The notes under the pieces are model-generated. The model searched no databases. It was not told the DNA's origin and was given only the letters and a program-made list of their open reading frames with translations. Source: Cellulophaga baltica (lineage in GTDB: Bacteria > Bacteroidota > Bacteroidia > Flavobacteriales > Flavobacteriaceae). Taken from it: 64,000 bases of DNA. This document shows, one piece after another, positions 41,242 through 50,625 of this stretch. The stretch is taken from contig NZ_JAHKQN010000015.1 of assembly GCF_018861125.1 (NCBI RefSeq), positions 248,001 to 312,000 of the forward strand, given 5' to 3'. Made by a program: the position numbers and the translations under genes. How positions within the stretch are numbered: the stretch's first letter is position 1; every line of letters starts with the position of its first letter.

Positions 41242-42075
41242 ATGGCATTTTACATTAACAACAAAGAATTTAAAAGTCAAGAAGAATTTTGTCAATTAGG
41301 TAGAGGTTGTGCTACCAAAAACCCAAACCCAATTGAAATTTTTAGAGTAGATGAAGAGATTGCTCTAAACAAATCGCGAAGAAGGTTATTTTCTAAACTT
41401 TCAATTGAAGTCCGTTTTCATCATATTACTTATGGCGGTAGAGGTTTAATAACAAAAACCCAACGCGAAGAGCAAATTACGTTATTAAATGAGGCATTTT
41501 CAAATGCTAATTTAACCTTTAAATATAGCGAGCCAAATGTTCAATTTATAGATAATTACAATTGGTATAATATGGGACATGGTTCAGCATCTGAACGAGA
41601 AGCCAAAACCTCGTTAGGTTCTGATGCTAAAAAGTATTTAAATTTTTATACAGGAGGTTTAGCTTCAGGATTATTAGGTTGGGCAACTTTTCCTTTTGAT
41701 TTAGCTGGAGATCCAATTATAGATGGTGTTGTTGTCTTAGATGAATCTTTACCTGGCGGTAGTGCCGAACCTTACAATTTAGGAATGACGGCAGTGCATG
41801 AAGTAGGGCATTGGTTAGGTTTATACCATACTTTTCAAGGAGGTTGCGATGGTATTGGCGATCACGTAAAAGATACTCCCGCACATAGTAGTGCTAACTA
41901 TGGTAAGCCTGCTATTGATGAACCGCATAATGCATGCGTAGCAGGAGAATTTGCTCCTGTACAAAACATTATGAACTATGTTGATGATGATTGGATGAAA
42001 GAATTAACTGAAGCTCAAGATGCTAGAATTAAAGAACAAATTATGATGTACAGAACGGGTTTGTTGAATAAATAA
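41242..42075 (+). CDS. M43-family (pappalysin/cytophagalysin) zinc metalloprotease
   Basis: 277 aa. Extended zinc motif HEVGHWLGLYH (186-196), matching HExxHxxGxxH, and the Met-turn of metzincins in QNIMNYVDDDWM. The preceding YLNFYTGGLASGLLGWATFP and DGVVVLDESLPGG are family typical. Most M43 proteases are secreted preproteins with a signal and often a type IX sorting domain; here neither is visible, and the N-terminus (MAFYINNKEFKSQEEFCQLG) is hydrophilic. Either it acts inside the cell or leaves by another route. A TATCTTTA -7-like box lies about 55 bp upstream. Confidence 0.87.
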   Translation: MAFYINNKEFKSQEEFCQLGRGCATKNPNPIEIFRVDEEIALNKSRRRLFSKLSIEVRFHHITYGGRGLITKTQREEQITLLNEAFSNANLTFKYSEPNVQFIDNYNWYNMGHGSASEREAKTSLGSDAKKYLNFYTGGLASGLLGWATFPFDLAGDPIIDGVVVLDESLPGGSAEPYNLGMTAVHEVGHWLGLYHTFQGGCDGIGDHVKDTPAHSSANYGKPAIDEPHNACVAGEFAPVQNIMNYVDDDWMKELTEAQDARIKEQIMMYRTGLLNK

Positions 42076-42492
42076 GACAATTTAAATAGGATTAGAATAG
42101 TTTTTTAAATGTTACAGTATGTTTTACCTGTTCGTATTAGTTGCTAAATAACAATTAAAAACCTGCGAAAAGGCAGTTAAATTAACTGTAAATCAAATAC
42201 TTAAGGTTTTTTGAGTTGCTTATTCGGTAATCAAACAGTCATAATCATTTTCATATTTATCATTTTTGGGGTATTTAAAAAAGAATAATTTAAAAATTAT
42301 AACTTTACTTATTATTTTTGTAGGTTTTTTCTTAAAATAAAAAAGAATTTATATATATTCGCTATAGAATTTTTTCCCCCAAGATTATAGTGCCTATTAA
42401 AATTGTATTTTAATAATAATAATCAAGCTTTAGTTAACTACTTGATTTTATAAATTAATACTAAGTAGTTATTTTAAATCCATAATTATCAA
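42076..42492. other. Intergenic stretch, 417 bp, no gene recognised
   Basis: Very AT-rich. Two small inverted repeats are visible: CAGTTAAATTAACTG (42174-42188), an odd-length palindrome that could be an operator, and AATCAAG (42421-42427) / CTTGATT (42441-42447), a weak hairpin upstream of the next gene. No ORF of coding character. Confidence 0.45.
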
Positions 42493-42888
42493 ATGATTAA
42501 AAATTTTGTTTTCGGTTTGTTTATTGTTAGTTGTTTTCTTTCTTGCAAAGAAAAACACAATACAGAGTTAAGCGGAGTTTACGTTGTTGGAGGATTGAAA
42601 ATGAAGGAAAATGTAGATTTAGGAATATTAAAGCAAATGGGAGCACTTAATTTTGGTGAAGCTCCATTCAATTTTGTGGGAAAAGATTCCGTTATATTAG
42701 ATAAAGAATTTGGTGACACCTATTTTGGAGAATCAAAGTTTAAATATAAATTATCTGATAAAAACTTGACCTTAATTAATGGGGAAAGAAAAATACAGAT
42801 GACCTATGAAGATGATGGTGTTTTTAGATTAAACATTGCAAACCCTTATTTAATAAGATTAGATTTAGTTGGCGTAAATCATCAATAA
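42493..42888 (+). CDS. Small hypothetical lipoprotein, 131 aa
   Basis: Signal with lipobox LSC (Cys18). The remaining 110 residues look like a small beta-sheet domain (LSGVYVVGGLKMK, SKFKYKLSDKNLTLINGERKI, DGVFRLNIANPYLIRLDLVG), reminiscent of lipocalin-type extracellular lipoproteins, but no family is assigned. It ends 4 bp before the diheme cytochrome gene, so the two are surely co-transcribed and may work together. Confidence 0.7.
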   Translation: MIKNFVFGLFIVSCFLSCKEKHNTELSGVYVVGGLKMKENVDLGILKQMGALNFGEAPFNFVGKDSVILDKEFGDTYFGESKFKYKLSDKNLTLINGERKIQMTYEDDGVFRLNIANPYLIRLDLVGVNHQ

Positions 42889-42892
42889 TTTA

Positions 42893-43843
42893 ATGAAAAA
42901 AGTTTTAAAACTCATTGGAATATGGCTTTTGGCAATTATAGTAATTGTTGGTGCTGTTTTGTTATATATAAGTATAGATGGAATACCTACATACGAAGTT
43001 GAAAAAATAGAATATCAAGCGATTAGTACACCTGAAGCTATTGAAAGAGGTGAGAAACTAACGGTTATGTTGTGTGCTACTTGCCACATGAACGCAGAGA
43101 CTAGAAAATTATCTGGCCTTAAAATGGTTGATGCACCACCTGAATTTGGTGAGGTTTATGCGCCAAACATTACGCAAGATAAAAAATATGGAATAGCGAG
43201 CTGGTCAGATGCTGAATTGTTGTACTTGTTACGAACAGGAATAAAAAGAGACGGACTCTACAGTCCGCCATACATGATGAAATTACCCAATATGGCTGAT
43301 GAAGATATAAATGCAATTATCGCATTTTTAAAATCAGATCACAGTATGGTTACAGCAGATGCTACGCCTGATGTGCCAACAAAACCATCATTATTAACAA
43401 AAATATTATGTAGAGTATCGTTTAAACCATTCCCGATGCCTATTCAAAAAATAAAATTACCAAGCTCTGAAGATAAAGTTGCTTTAGGTAAATATTTGGC
43501 ACATAATTTAGATTGTTTTTCATGCCATTCCGCAGATTTTAAAACTGTTGACTATTTAGATCCAACATTAAGTGAAGGATATTTTGGTGGCGGGAATAAA
43601 CCTTTAGATTTAAACGGAAATGTTGTGCTAAGTTCAAACTTAACCCCTGATAAAGAAACAGGAATAGGAACTTGGACAACTGATAAATTTATAAAAGCAG
43701 TTAAGTATGGAATTATAGATAATGAAAAAGCATTAAAATACCCAATGATACCTTATTCACAACTAACCGATGATGAGGCTAGTGCAATTTTTGAATATTT
43801 AAAAACAATTCCTGAAATAACAAATAAAGTAAACGTTCAATAG
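42893..43843 (+). CDS. Membrane-anchored diheme cytochrome c
   Basis: 316 aa. One N-terminal membrane anchor (about 6-28) then two cytochrome c domains with CATCH (61-65) and CFSCH (208-212). Each domain has the later conserved ITxDxxxGIxxW segment (NITQDKKYGIASW, LTPDKETGIGTW) and a Met in a KLPNM/YPMIPY context as candidate axial ligand. This arrangement is that of the cytochrome subunit of membrane-bound alcohol/gluconate dehydrogenases, though no dehydrogenase subunit is adjacent. Periplasmic electron transfer. Operon with the preceding lipoprotein gene (4-bp gap), terminated at 43874-43903. Confidence 0.87.
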   Translation: MKKVLKLIGIWLLAIIVIVGAVLLYISIDGIPTYEVEKIEYQAISTPEAIERGEKLTVMLCATCHMNAETRKLSGLKMVDAPPEFGEVYAPNITQDKKYGIASWSDAELLYLLRTGIKRDGLYSPPYMMKLPNMADEDINAIIAFLKSDHSMVTADATPDVPTKPSLLTKILCRVSFKPFPMPIQKIKLPSSEDKVALGKYLAHNLDCFSCHSADFKTVDYLDPTLSEGYFGGGNKPLDLNGNVVLSSNLTPDKETGIGTWTTDKFIKAVKYGIIDNEKALKYPMIPYSQLTDDEASAIFEYLKTIPEITNKVNVQ

Positions 43844-43873
43844 AATTAACCATTAAGTATAGAAATATAAAAA

Positions 43874-43903
43874 AAAGCTTCAAGATATACTCTTGGGGCT
43901 TTT
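43874..43903 (+). terminator. Terminator after the cytochrome gene
   Basis: AAAAGCTTCAAGA and TCTTGGGGCTTTT form a stem with two G-U pairs and a 5-nt loop (TATAC). Confidence 0.7.
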
Positions 43904-43933
43904 ATATTTCAATAAAAGTTGTAATTTTCTTTT

Positions 43934-44521
43934 ATGATTAAAGACTTTAAAAGTTTAAATATTTACACGTATATAAAATCATACATTACCATATCTGATG
44001 AGGAAATAGAATTATACCTGAATCAATGTTACTTAAAAACATACAAAAACCGAGAATTGATTTCTGAGGTTAATGTATTAGATCCAAATATTTATTTTAT
44101 TGAAAAAGGTTTTATTCGTTTATATATTACTGACGAAAAAGGGAGAAAACATACAACTCATTTTGCTAGTGAAAACAGTTTTGTGTCAGATTATACTTCG
44201 ATAATACGACAAAAAGCTTCAAAATATAATTTTCAAGCATTAACCGAAACACAAGTAGTTGTGGTTCCGCCAGAAGCTTTATTTTGGCTTTATAAAAATG
44301 TAAAAGAAGGTGAAAAATTTGGTCGTTTAGTTTTAGATGAACATTTTATTCATTTAGAAGAAAGACTATTAAACCTTTACACACATTCACCACAAGAGCG
44401 TTTTGAATTAATGAATAGTATTTTTCCTGATATTCATAACTTGGTGCCTCAACATATGATTGCCTCTTATATTAATGTCTCACCGGTACATATGAGTAGG
44501 TTAAAAAAGAAAAACTCATAA
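43934..44521 (+). CDS. Crp/Fnr-family transcriptional regulator
   Basis: 195 aa. N-terminal cyclic-nucleotide-binding-type beta roll (about 25-115: LISEVNVLDPNIYFIEKGFIRL), dimerisation helix, and a short C-terminal helix-turn-helix (MIASYINVSPVHMSRLKKK). The conserved Arg/Ser for cAMP is not evident, as in many Bacteroidota Crp-like proteins whose ligand is unknown. It could regulate the neighbouring cytochrome genes, but no shared site was identified. Confidence 0.88.
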   Translation: MIKDFKSLNIYTYIKSYITISDEEIELYLNQCYLKTYKNRELISEVNVLDPNIYFIEKGFIRLYITDEKGRKHTTHFASENSFVSDYTSIIRQKASKYNFQALTETQVVVVPPEALFWLYKNVKEGEKFGRLVLDEHFIHLEERLLNLYTHSPQERFELMNSIFPDIHNLVPQHMIASYINVSPVHMSRLKKKNS

Positions 44522-44589
44522 AAAACATAAACAAATGTTATCGTTTTTTTGTGTGAACAAGAATTAGATTTGTTAGGCCAAAAATTAAA

Positions 44590-45078
44590 ATGTCTTACAA
44601 AAAACTAATCACGTTAAGAATAACAGCAATAGTTGGGGCTGTAATATTTATACTTTATAAGTTTAATATTATGCCCAACCTGAATCACAATAGTGGTAAC
44701 TTAAGTAAATGTTTTTCTGCAAAAGTAGATGGCGACTCGCTTTCTTTTAATAAAGTAAAAGCATTTGAGATAAAAGAATCTAAAATGATTATTGTAACCG
44801 CTAAATCTTCAAGCTCAGATATTATTGAGTTAATGATACCAAGTACTTTAGATCAAGGAAAATATAATTTTTATGATTACTTCTCTAATACCAATACAAT
44901 AATTACAGGAGCTTATGAGTCCTCAAATAATAATGGTGCTCTTGAAGGGTTTAAAAGTAATAGTAAATTGATTATTACAAATCATGACCATGTTTTAGGT
45001 ATTATAACTGGTACTTTTGATAGCAAAACAAAATCTAAAAAAATTACTGAAGGAGAATTTTCAGTGAAGTATAAATAA
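44590..45078 (+). CDS. Hypothetical membrane-anchored protein, 162 aa
   Basis: One N-terminal membrane helix (about 8-24), then a beta-rich domain starting CFSAKVDGDSLSFNKVKAF and ending GIITGTFDSKTKSKKITEGEFSVKY. This opening and closing pattern is that of small flavobacterial DUF6252-like proteins (tentative). Extracytoplasmic location. Function unknown. It lies 68 bp after the Crp-like gene on the same strand. Confidence 0.65.
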   Translation: MSYKKLITLRITAIVGAVIFILYKFNIMPNLNHNSGNLSKCFSAKVDGDSLSFNKVKAFEIKESKMIIVTAKSSSSDIIELMIPSTLDQGKYNFYDYFSNTNTIITGAYESSNNNGALEGFKSNSKLIITNHDHVLGIITGTFDSKTKSKKITEGEFSVKYK

Positions 45079-45240
45079 ATTAACTATTGGTTTTTTCTTT
45101 TATTAGTTGCGCTATACAAGCAAGGTTCATTAGAATTTGATTATTTTTTGATTGTTAAATTTTTGCTAATTTGATAAAATAGGTTAAACTATTTTCATTC
45201 CTTGCAGTCATAGATGTATAATCATTAAAAAAATATTAAT

Positions 45241-45837
45241 ATGAAAAGTACAATCAGAAATATAGGTCTTTCAGTATTAGCAGTAGTTGCTTTTACAGTT
45301 CAAGCAAATGCACAAAGTAGATCAACAAAAAAAACGACTACTACTACAACAACTACAACAAGATCAAATGCAAAAACATCAAGAGTTGTAAAAAGATCAA
45401 ATGTGCAGTATAAAACACCTAAGAAAAAAGTAGTCACTTATAGAAAAATACCTTCAAAATCTAAAACAGTTACAGTAAGAAATAACAATAATACGTACCA
45501 ATATGATAATAATAGATTTTATAGAAGTTATAACGGTCGTTATATAGCTGTAGCACCAAAACCAGGAGTAAGGATATCAAGATTACCTGTTGGTTATAGA
45601 ACAATTAGACATGGAGGAAGAAGTTACTTTAATTTTGGAGGAATTTTTTATATCAGTATAAACAACCAATATGAAGTAGTACAGCCAGAAGTTGGTACAA
45701 TTGTATATGAATTGCCAAATGATGCTGAAAAAGTTATTATTGAAGATCAAGTTTTATATGAGTATAATGATGTGATCTATGAGCGTATTCAGTATGATGG
45801 AACAAGAGCTTATGAAGTTGTTGGATTTATTGAATAA
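45241..45837 (+). CDS. Secreted DUF6515-like protein
   Basis: 198 aa. Signal peptide ending ANAQ (about residue 24), then a Thr-run and a Lys/Arg/Ser-rich basic region (about 25-80), then a Tyr/Asn-rich domain (RFYRSYNGRYIAVAPKPGVR, then LPVGYRTIRHGGRSYFNFGGI). The order short aromatic motif, P-x-x-G, LP-x-G-Y, second aromatic motif matches the DUF6515 type. Role unknown; the basic stretch suggests binding to anionic surface polymers (inference). Monocistronic, with a strong terminator. Confidence 0.72.
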   Translation: MKSTIRNIGLSVLAVVAFTVQANAQSRSTKKTTTTTTTTTRSNAKTSRVVKRSNVQYKTPKKKVVTYRKIPSKSKTVTVRNNNNTYQYDNNRFYRSYNGRYIAVAPKPGVRISRLPVGYRTIRHGGRSYFNFGGIFYISINNQYEVVQPEVGTIVYELPNDAEKVIIEDQVLYEYNDVIYERIQYDGTRAYEVVGFIE

Positions 45838-45883
45838 TAAAATTGTTTGGTTGATTAATTATTTATAATTAATCTACTTTTTT

Positions 45884-45918
45884 AAAAAACCTGTGACGTT
45901 GTACTCACAGGTTTTTTT
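45884..45918 (+). terminator. Terminator after the DUF6515-like gene
   Basis: AAAAAACCTGTGA (45884-45896) pairs with TCACAGGTTTTTT (45905-45917), with one more T. Confidence 0.88.
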
Positions 45919-46098
45919 ATGCCATAAAATCAATGTTTTAGTAACTTATTCGGTTAGTTATTTTAGTATGTTCAGCACTAAATTCTCGTCGATAAAATCA
46001 GGGTTTATGTATTTGAAATACAGCAGAACTTCTATTCTCTTTCTTTAATATATAGGTATCAAGCACTTTTGTTGTGATCAATAGTAAATCACGCAAAT

Positions 46099-47418
46099 AT
46101 GAAAATATACTTAACATTAACAGCATTATTATTTTCGGTATTGTCTTGGGCTCAAGACCCAATTGATACTGAAAAGATATGGACTTTAGAAGATTGTATT
46201 ACTTATGCTATAGAAAATAATATTACCGTTAAAGAGGCAGTATTAACAAAAGAGCTGACAGAGGTTTCGTATATGGAATCAAAATCTTCTCGATTACCAA
46301 ATTTATACAGTACTGCTTCTCAAAACTTTACAAATGGTAATACTATTGACCCTATTACAAGTGAATTTGTATCACAGCAGATAAACTCAACAAGTCTTTC
46401 TTTAAATACAAGCATGACTTTGTTTAGTGGGAATCAAATAAACAACCAGATTAAACAAAGTAAACTTTTAGTAGACCAGTATCACTTTTTTGAAGAAGAA
46501 TCAAAAAATGATATTACGTTGAGCATATTAGAAGGGTATATTCAATTAATGTACTTAACTGAAAATATAAATGTTGCTGAAAATAATTTAGAGTATTCAA
46601 CAAAAGAAGAGGAGAGAGCAAAAGCACTTTATGATGCAGGTTCGTTAGCCTTAAAAGACTATACTGATGTTAAATCTCAAATGGCGACAAATTCATACAA
46701 TCTTACAACTGCTAAAAACGATTATGATTTACAATTATTAACGTTCAAGCAATTGTTAGAATTGCCACCAGAAACAAACATTAAAATAGATGAAAACCTA
46801 GATTACCTAACAGAAGAGCTTGCTGATGTAAAATCTATTTATGACGATGCATTAGCTACATTGCCAGAGATTAGAGCTAGTGAAACAAATCTATTAGTAT
46901 CTGAAAAGGCATTAGATATTGAAAAAGGAGCATACTTACCAACACTTTCATTAACAGGTAGTTTGGGGTCTGGTTATACTTCAACACAAGACTTAAGTTT
47001 TACAAACCAGTTTGATGGTAATTTTAATCAACAAGTTGGGTTGTCACTCTACATACCAATATTTAATAGGAACAGTACCAAAGCAAGTGTACAGAGTGCT
47101 AAAATTAACATTGATATAGCTTCATTAGATTTATTACAAGAAAAAAAGGATTTGTATGTAAAGGTTGAAACTGCTTGGTTAAATGCAAATGCAACTCAAA
47201 AACAAATGTATGCGGCAGAAGTTGCTAAAGAAGCTGCAGAACAATCGTATGATTTAGCCAAAAAGCAATATGATTTAGGAGCTTTAAGTAGTACCGATTT
47301 AATAATAAGTCAGAATACCTATACGAATGCAGAGCAAAATTATCTACAAGCTAAATATTTAAATCTATTATACACAGAACTTTTACAATTTTACCAAGGA
47401 AACGAAATTAAAATATAA
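46099..47418 (+). CDS. TolC-family outer-membrane efflux protein
   Basis: 439 aa. Signal peptide (ending SWAQ, about residue 19), then two OEP repeats of long helices with strand pairs. Typical TolC motifs are LEDCITYAIENNITVKEA at the first helix and KKQYDLGALSSTDLIISQN before the last. Forms the trimeric channel through the outer membrane. First gene of a six-gene plus-strand run (TolC, MacA-like, ABC ATPase, permease, kinase, regulator) with gaps of 4, 10 and 1 bp, an 8-bp overlap and 3 bp, so it is a complete tripartite efflux system with its sensor. Confidence 0.93.
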   Translation: MKIYLTLTALLFSVLSWAQDPIDTEKIWTLEDCITYAIENNITVKEAVLTKELTEVSYMESKSSRLPNLYSTASQNFTNGNTIDPITSEFVSQQINSTSLSLNTSMTLFSGNQINNQIKQSKLLVDQYHFFEEESKNDITLSILEGYIQLMYLTENINVAENNLEYSTKEEERAKALYDAGSLALKDYTDVKSQMATNSYNLTTAKNDYDLQLLTFKQLLELPPETNIKIDENLDYLTEELADVKSIYDDALATLPEIRASETNLLVSEKALDIEKGAYLPTLSLTGSLGSGYTSTQDLSFTNQFDGNFNQQVGLSLYIPIFNRNSTKASVQSAKINIDIASLDLLQEKKDLYVKVETAWLNANATQKQMYAAEVAKEAAEQSYDLAKKQYDLGALSSTDLIISQNTYTNAEQNYLQAKYLNLLYTELLQFYQGNEIKI

Positions 47419-47422
47419 TATT

Positions 47423-48652
47423 ATGAAAAATACCACAATAAAAAAATGGATAGGAATAGGAGGTGCTTTACTAGTTGTACTTGGTATTTATTATTTCTTT
47501 TTTTCAGGAAGTAGTACATCAGAAGTTACTTTACAAACACTACAACCTAAAAAAGGTGAAGTCGTAAAAACAGTTACAGCTACTGGTACTATTGAACCTG
47601 TTGATCAAGTAGATGTAGGTACGCAAGTGTCTGGCGTAATTAAAAAATTATACGTTGATTATAATAGTGTTGTTAAAAAAGGACAGTTAATTGCTGAGTT
47701 AGACAAAACTATTTTAAAATCTACTGTATTGAGCAATCAAGCTAGTTATGATGAAGCAGTAAATGACCGTAATTATTTAAAAACAATTTACGATAGGCAA
47801 AAGAAATTGTATGAAAATAAGGTTATAAGCGAATCTGACTATCAAGAAGCTTCGTATAATTATGAAGTTGCAAAAAATTCAGTAACAGAAAATTATGCCA
47901 GTTTACAAAGTGCAAAAACCAATTTAGGTTATGCAGATATTTATTCTCCAATTGATGGAGTAGTATTATCAAGAGATGTTGATGAGGGTGAAACCGTAGC
48001 AGCATCATACAGTACACCAACGTTTTATACTATAGCAGAAGATTTAAGACACATGCAAGTTGAGGCAGATGTTGATGAGGCTGATATAGGACAAGTAAAA
48101 GAAGGGCAAAGAGTATCGTTTACTGTTGATGCTTACCAAAACGAAGAGTTTGTAGGTGAAGTAACACAAATTAGATTAGACCCAACAACAACGTCAAATG
48201 TTGTTACATATACGGTAGTTGTAAAAGCAGAAAATCCTGATTTAAAATTAAAACCAGGGTTAACAGCTACAATAGCTATATACACGGTAGAGTTGAAAGA
48301 TGTAATAACTGTTGAGGCTAAAGCTGTAAACTTTACACCTACACAACAATTAATGGATGCTTACCTAAAACAACAAGGAGGAGAAAGCAAACCCCCACAA
48401 GCAGGAAGCGAAATGGCAAAACCTTCAGAAGATAGTACAATTTTATGGGTAGAAGAAAATGGAATGATTAAGCCTCAGCCGGTTGAATTAGGTGTAAGCG
48501 ATGGTGTTAATGTGCAAGTTTTAAGTGGCTTAAGCGAAAATGATAAAGTCGTATACCAAATGAGGTATGCCACAAACCAAAGTTCACCATCAGGTTCTGG
48601 TGATAGTCCATTTATGCCTACAAAACCACCAGGAGGAGGCGGACCAAGATAA
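47423..48652 (+). CDS. macA: MacA-like periplasmic adaptor (HlyD/RND MFP family)
   Basis: 409 aa. N-terminal membrane anchor (about 10-28), lipoyl half-motifs (GTQVSGVIKKLYVDYNSVVKKGQ and DIYSPIDGVVLSRDVDEGE), a coiled-coil hairpin (about 95-165), a beta barrel and a C-terminal Pro/Gly-rich tail (residues 390-409). It joins the permease to TolC. The gap to the TolC gene is 4 bp and to the ATPase gene 10 bp. MacA-type because the partners are an ABC pair rather than an RND pump. Confidence 0.92.
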   Translation: MKNTTIKKWIGIGGALLVVLGIYYFFFSGSSTSEVTLQTLQPKKGEVVKTVTATGTIEPVDQVDVGTQVSGVIKKLYVDYNSVVKKGQLIAELDKTILKSTVLSNQASYDEAVNDRNYLKTIYDRQKKLYENKVISESDYQEASYNYEVAKNSVTENYASLQSAKTNLGYADIYSPIDGVVLSRDVDEGETVAASYSTPTFYTIAEDLRHMQVEADVDEADIGQVKEGQRVSFTVDAYQNEEFVGEVTQIRLDPTTTSNVVTYTVVVKAENPDLKLKPGLTATIAIYTVELKDVITVEAKAVNFTPTQQLMDAYLKQQGGESKPPQAGSEMAKPSEDSTILWVEENGMIKPQPVELGVSDGVNVQVLSGLSENDKVVYQMRYATNQSSPSGSGDSPFMPTKPPGGGGPR

Positions 48653-48662
48653 ATTCAAGCTT

Positions 48663-49403
48663 ATGAAAAATATAGCAATTCAAATAGAAGAATTAAAAAG
48701 AGATTTTAAAATGGGCGAAGAAGTAGTTCACGCCCTCAGAGGAATTTCTTTTACAATAAAAGAAGGAGAATTTGTAACCATAATGGGAACTAGTGGTTCA
48801 GGTAAAAGTACATTGTTAAATACATTAGGTTGCTTAGATCAACCATCAAGCGGAATATATAAAATTGATAATGTACCTGTAAAAAATTTAGATAAAAACC
48901 AATTAGCAAAAATTAGAAATGAAAAAATTGGTTTTATTTTTCAAGCCTACAACCTGTTACCTAGAACAACCGCATTAGAAAATGTAGAATTACCATTATT
49001 GTATAATACAAAAGTAAGTACCGAAGAACGAAGAGAAAGAGCTATAGAAGCATTAACAAAAGTAGGTTTGGCTGAGCGTTTGAATCATACACCATCACAA
49101 TTATCTGGTGGTCAACAACAGCGTGTTGCTATAGCAAGATCATTAGTAAATAACCCTGTAGTATTATTAGCAGATGAGGCTACAGGTAACTTAGATACGC
49201 GTACTTCTTATGAGATAATGGCGCTTTTTCAAGAGTTACATGATCAAGGTAAAACAATAGTTTTTGTAACTCATGAATCTGATATCGCCAGTTTTAGTAA
49301 TAGAACTATTGTATTAAAAGATGGTAATATTATTAAAGATGATATAAATACTAAAATTCGTAATGCTAAAGAAGAATTAGCGGCGATACCAAAAGCAGAT
49401 TGA
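48663..49403 (+). CDS. ABC transporter ATP-binding protein, MacB/LolD type
   Basis: 246 aa from the ATG at 48663. The open frame extends upstream to 48567, but that part overlaps the adaptor gene and is not conserved. Walker A GTSGSGKST, Q-loop FIFQAYNLLPRTTA, signature LSGGQQQRVAIAR, Walker B VVLLADEATGNLD, and H-loop FVTHES are all present. With the separate permease gene this is a split MacB. MacB systems use ATP in the cytoplasm to drive export of peptides, toxins or macrolides from the periplasm. Confidence 0.94.
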   Translation: MKNIAIQIEELKRDFKMGEEVVHALRGISFTIKEGEFVTIMGTSGSGKSTLLNTLGCLDQPSSGIYKIDNVPVKNLDKNQLAKIRNEKIGFIFQAYNLLPRTTALENVELPLLYNTKVSTEERRERAIEALTKVGLAERLNHTPSQLSGGQQQRVAIARSLVNNPVVLLADEATGNLDTRTSYEIMALFQELHDQGKTIVFVTHESDIASFSNRTIVLKDGNIIKDDINTKIRNAKEELAAIPKAD

Positions 49404-49404
49404 T

Positions 49405-50625
49405 ATGAGGATTTTCAATTTATTAAAAATATCTTTTAAGGCCATTATTTTAAATAAAGTAAGAACTTTACTAACTATGCTTGGAGTAATTATTGGTGTA
49501 GCATCAGTAATTGCAATGTTGGCTATAGGTGAAGGATCGAAGCAGAGTATTAAATCTCAAATATCAAATATGGGATCTAATATGATTACGGTTATGCCTT
49601 ACGCAGAAAGACAAGCTGGTGTTCGGTTAGATAGGAGTGAGATGCAATCTTTAACCTTAGATGATTATAAAACATTAGTATCTGACGCAAAATTATTAAC
49701 CGATGTATCACCAAAAGTAGATGGTAGTGGGCAGGTTATTTATGGTGCAGAGAACTGGCCTTCTAGTATTTATGGGGTGACACCTAACTATCTTGATATA
49801 AAAGTTTGGGATGTTACAAGTGGAAGTATGTTTACTGATGATGAAGTTAGTTCGGCAGCTAAAGTAGCTGTAATTGGGCAAACAATTGTAGAAAATATTT
49901 TTACTAACGGTGAAGATCCTATTGGTAAAATGATTCGTTTTGGTAATATTCCATTTAAAGTTATCGGGGTTTTAAGTGAAAAAGGTGAAAATACTTTTGG
50001 TCAAGATCAAGATGATGTGGTTTTAGCACCTTATACAACGGTACAAAAAAGAATTTTAGCTATTGATTATTTACAATCAGTTGTTGCTTCAGCAATAAGT
50101 GAAGAACAATCTGAAAATGCTGTCGCTGAGGTAAAAGTGATAATGAATAAAGCACATAATATTAAAGAAGGAGATACGTCAGATTATGAAGTGCGTTCTA
50201 TGGAAGAATTAATTTCAACTTTTAGTTCTACAAGCGAAATGTTAACAGTACTATTAGTAGCTATAGCTAGTATATCATTATTAATTGGTGGTATTGGTAT
50301 TATGAATATTATGTATGTATCAGTAAAAGAGCGTACACGTGAAATTGGTTTGCGTTTAGCTGTTGGAGCAAAAGGAGCTGATATATTACTTCAATTTTTA
50401 ATTGAAGCCATATTAATAAGTATTACTGGTGGTGTAATTGGCGTTGTTTTAGGATTAAGTACTACTTTTATTATTGAAAACGTATTACATTGGCCTACAA
50501 GTGTGACAAGTTCGTCAATTATCATATCTTTCGGTGTGTGTGCGATAACTGGTATATTCTTTGGCTTTTATCCTGCTAGAAAAGCAGCGGCTTTAGATCC
50601 AATTACAGCAATGCGTTATGAATAA
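49405..50625 (+). CDS. ABC transporter permease, MacB/FtsX type
   Basis: 406 aa. N-terminal helix with KVRTLLTMLGVIIGVASVIAM, a large periplasmic MacB_PCD domain (about 50-245), and three C-terminal helices in the FtsX domain (MLTVLLVAIASISLLIGGIG, then the conserved KERTREIGLRLAVGAK coupling helix, and the DPITAMRYE end). Together with the ATPase gene 1 bp upstream this makes a functional MacB dimer. Its stop overlaps the start of the kinase gene by 8 bp. Confidence 0.94.
   Translation: MRIFNLLKISFKAIILNKVRTLLTMLGVIIGVASVIAMLAIGEGSKQSIKSQISNMGSNMITVMPYAERQAGVRLDRSEMQSLTLDDYKTLVSDAKLLTDVSPKVDGSGQVIYGAENWPSSIYGVTPNYLDIKVWDVTSGSMFTDDEVSSAAKVAVIGQTIVENIFTNGEDPIGKMIRFGNIPFKVIGVLSEKGENTFGQDQDDVVLAPYTTVQKRILAIDYLQSVVASAISEEQSENAVAEVKVIMNKAHNIKEGDTSDYEVRSMEELISTFSSTSEMLTVLLVAIASISLLIGGIGIMNIMYVSVKERTREIGLRLAVGAKGADILLQFLIEAILISITGGVIGVVLGLSTTFIIENVLHWPTSVTSSSIIISFGVCAITGIFFGFYPARKAAALDPITAMRYE

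Noticed and set aside
48567-48662. N-terminal extension of the MacB-type ATPase
   Set aside because: It overlaps the coding end of the adaptor gene; the ATG at 48663 gives the normal ABC ATPase start.
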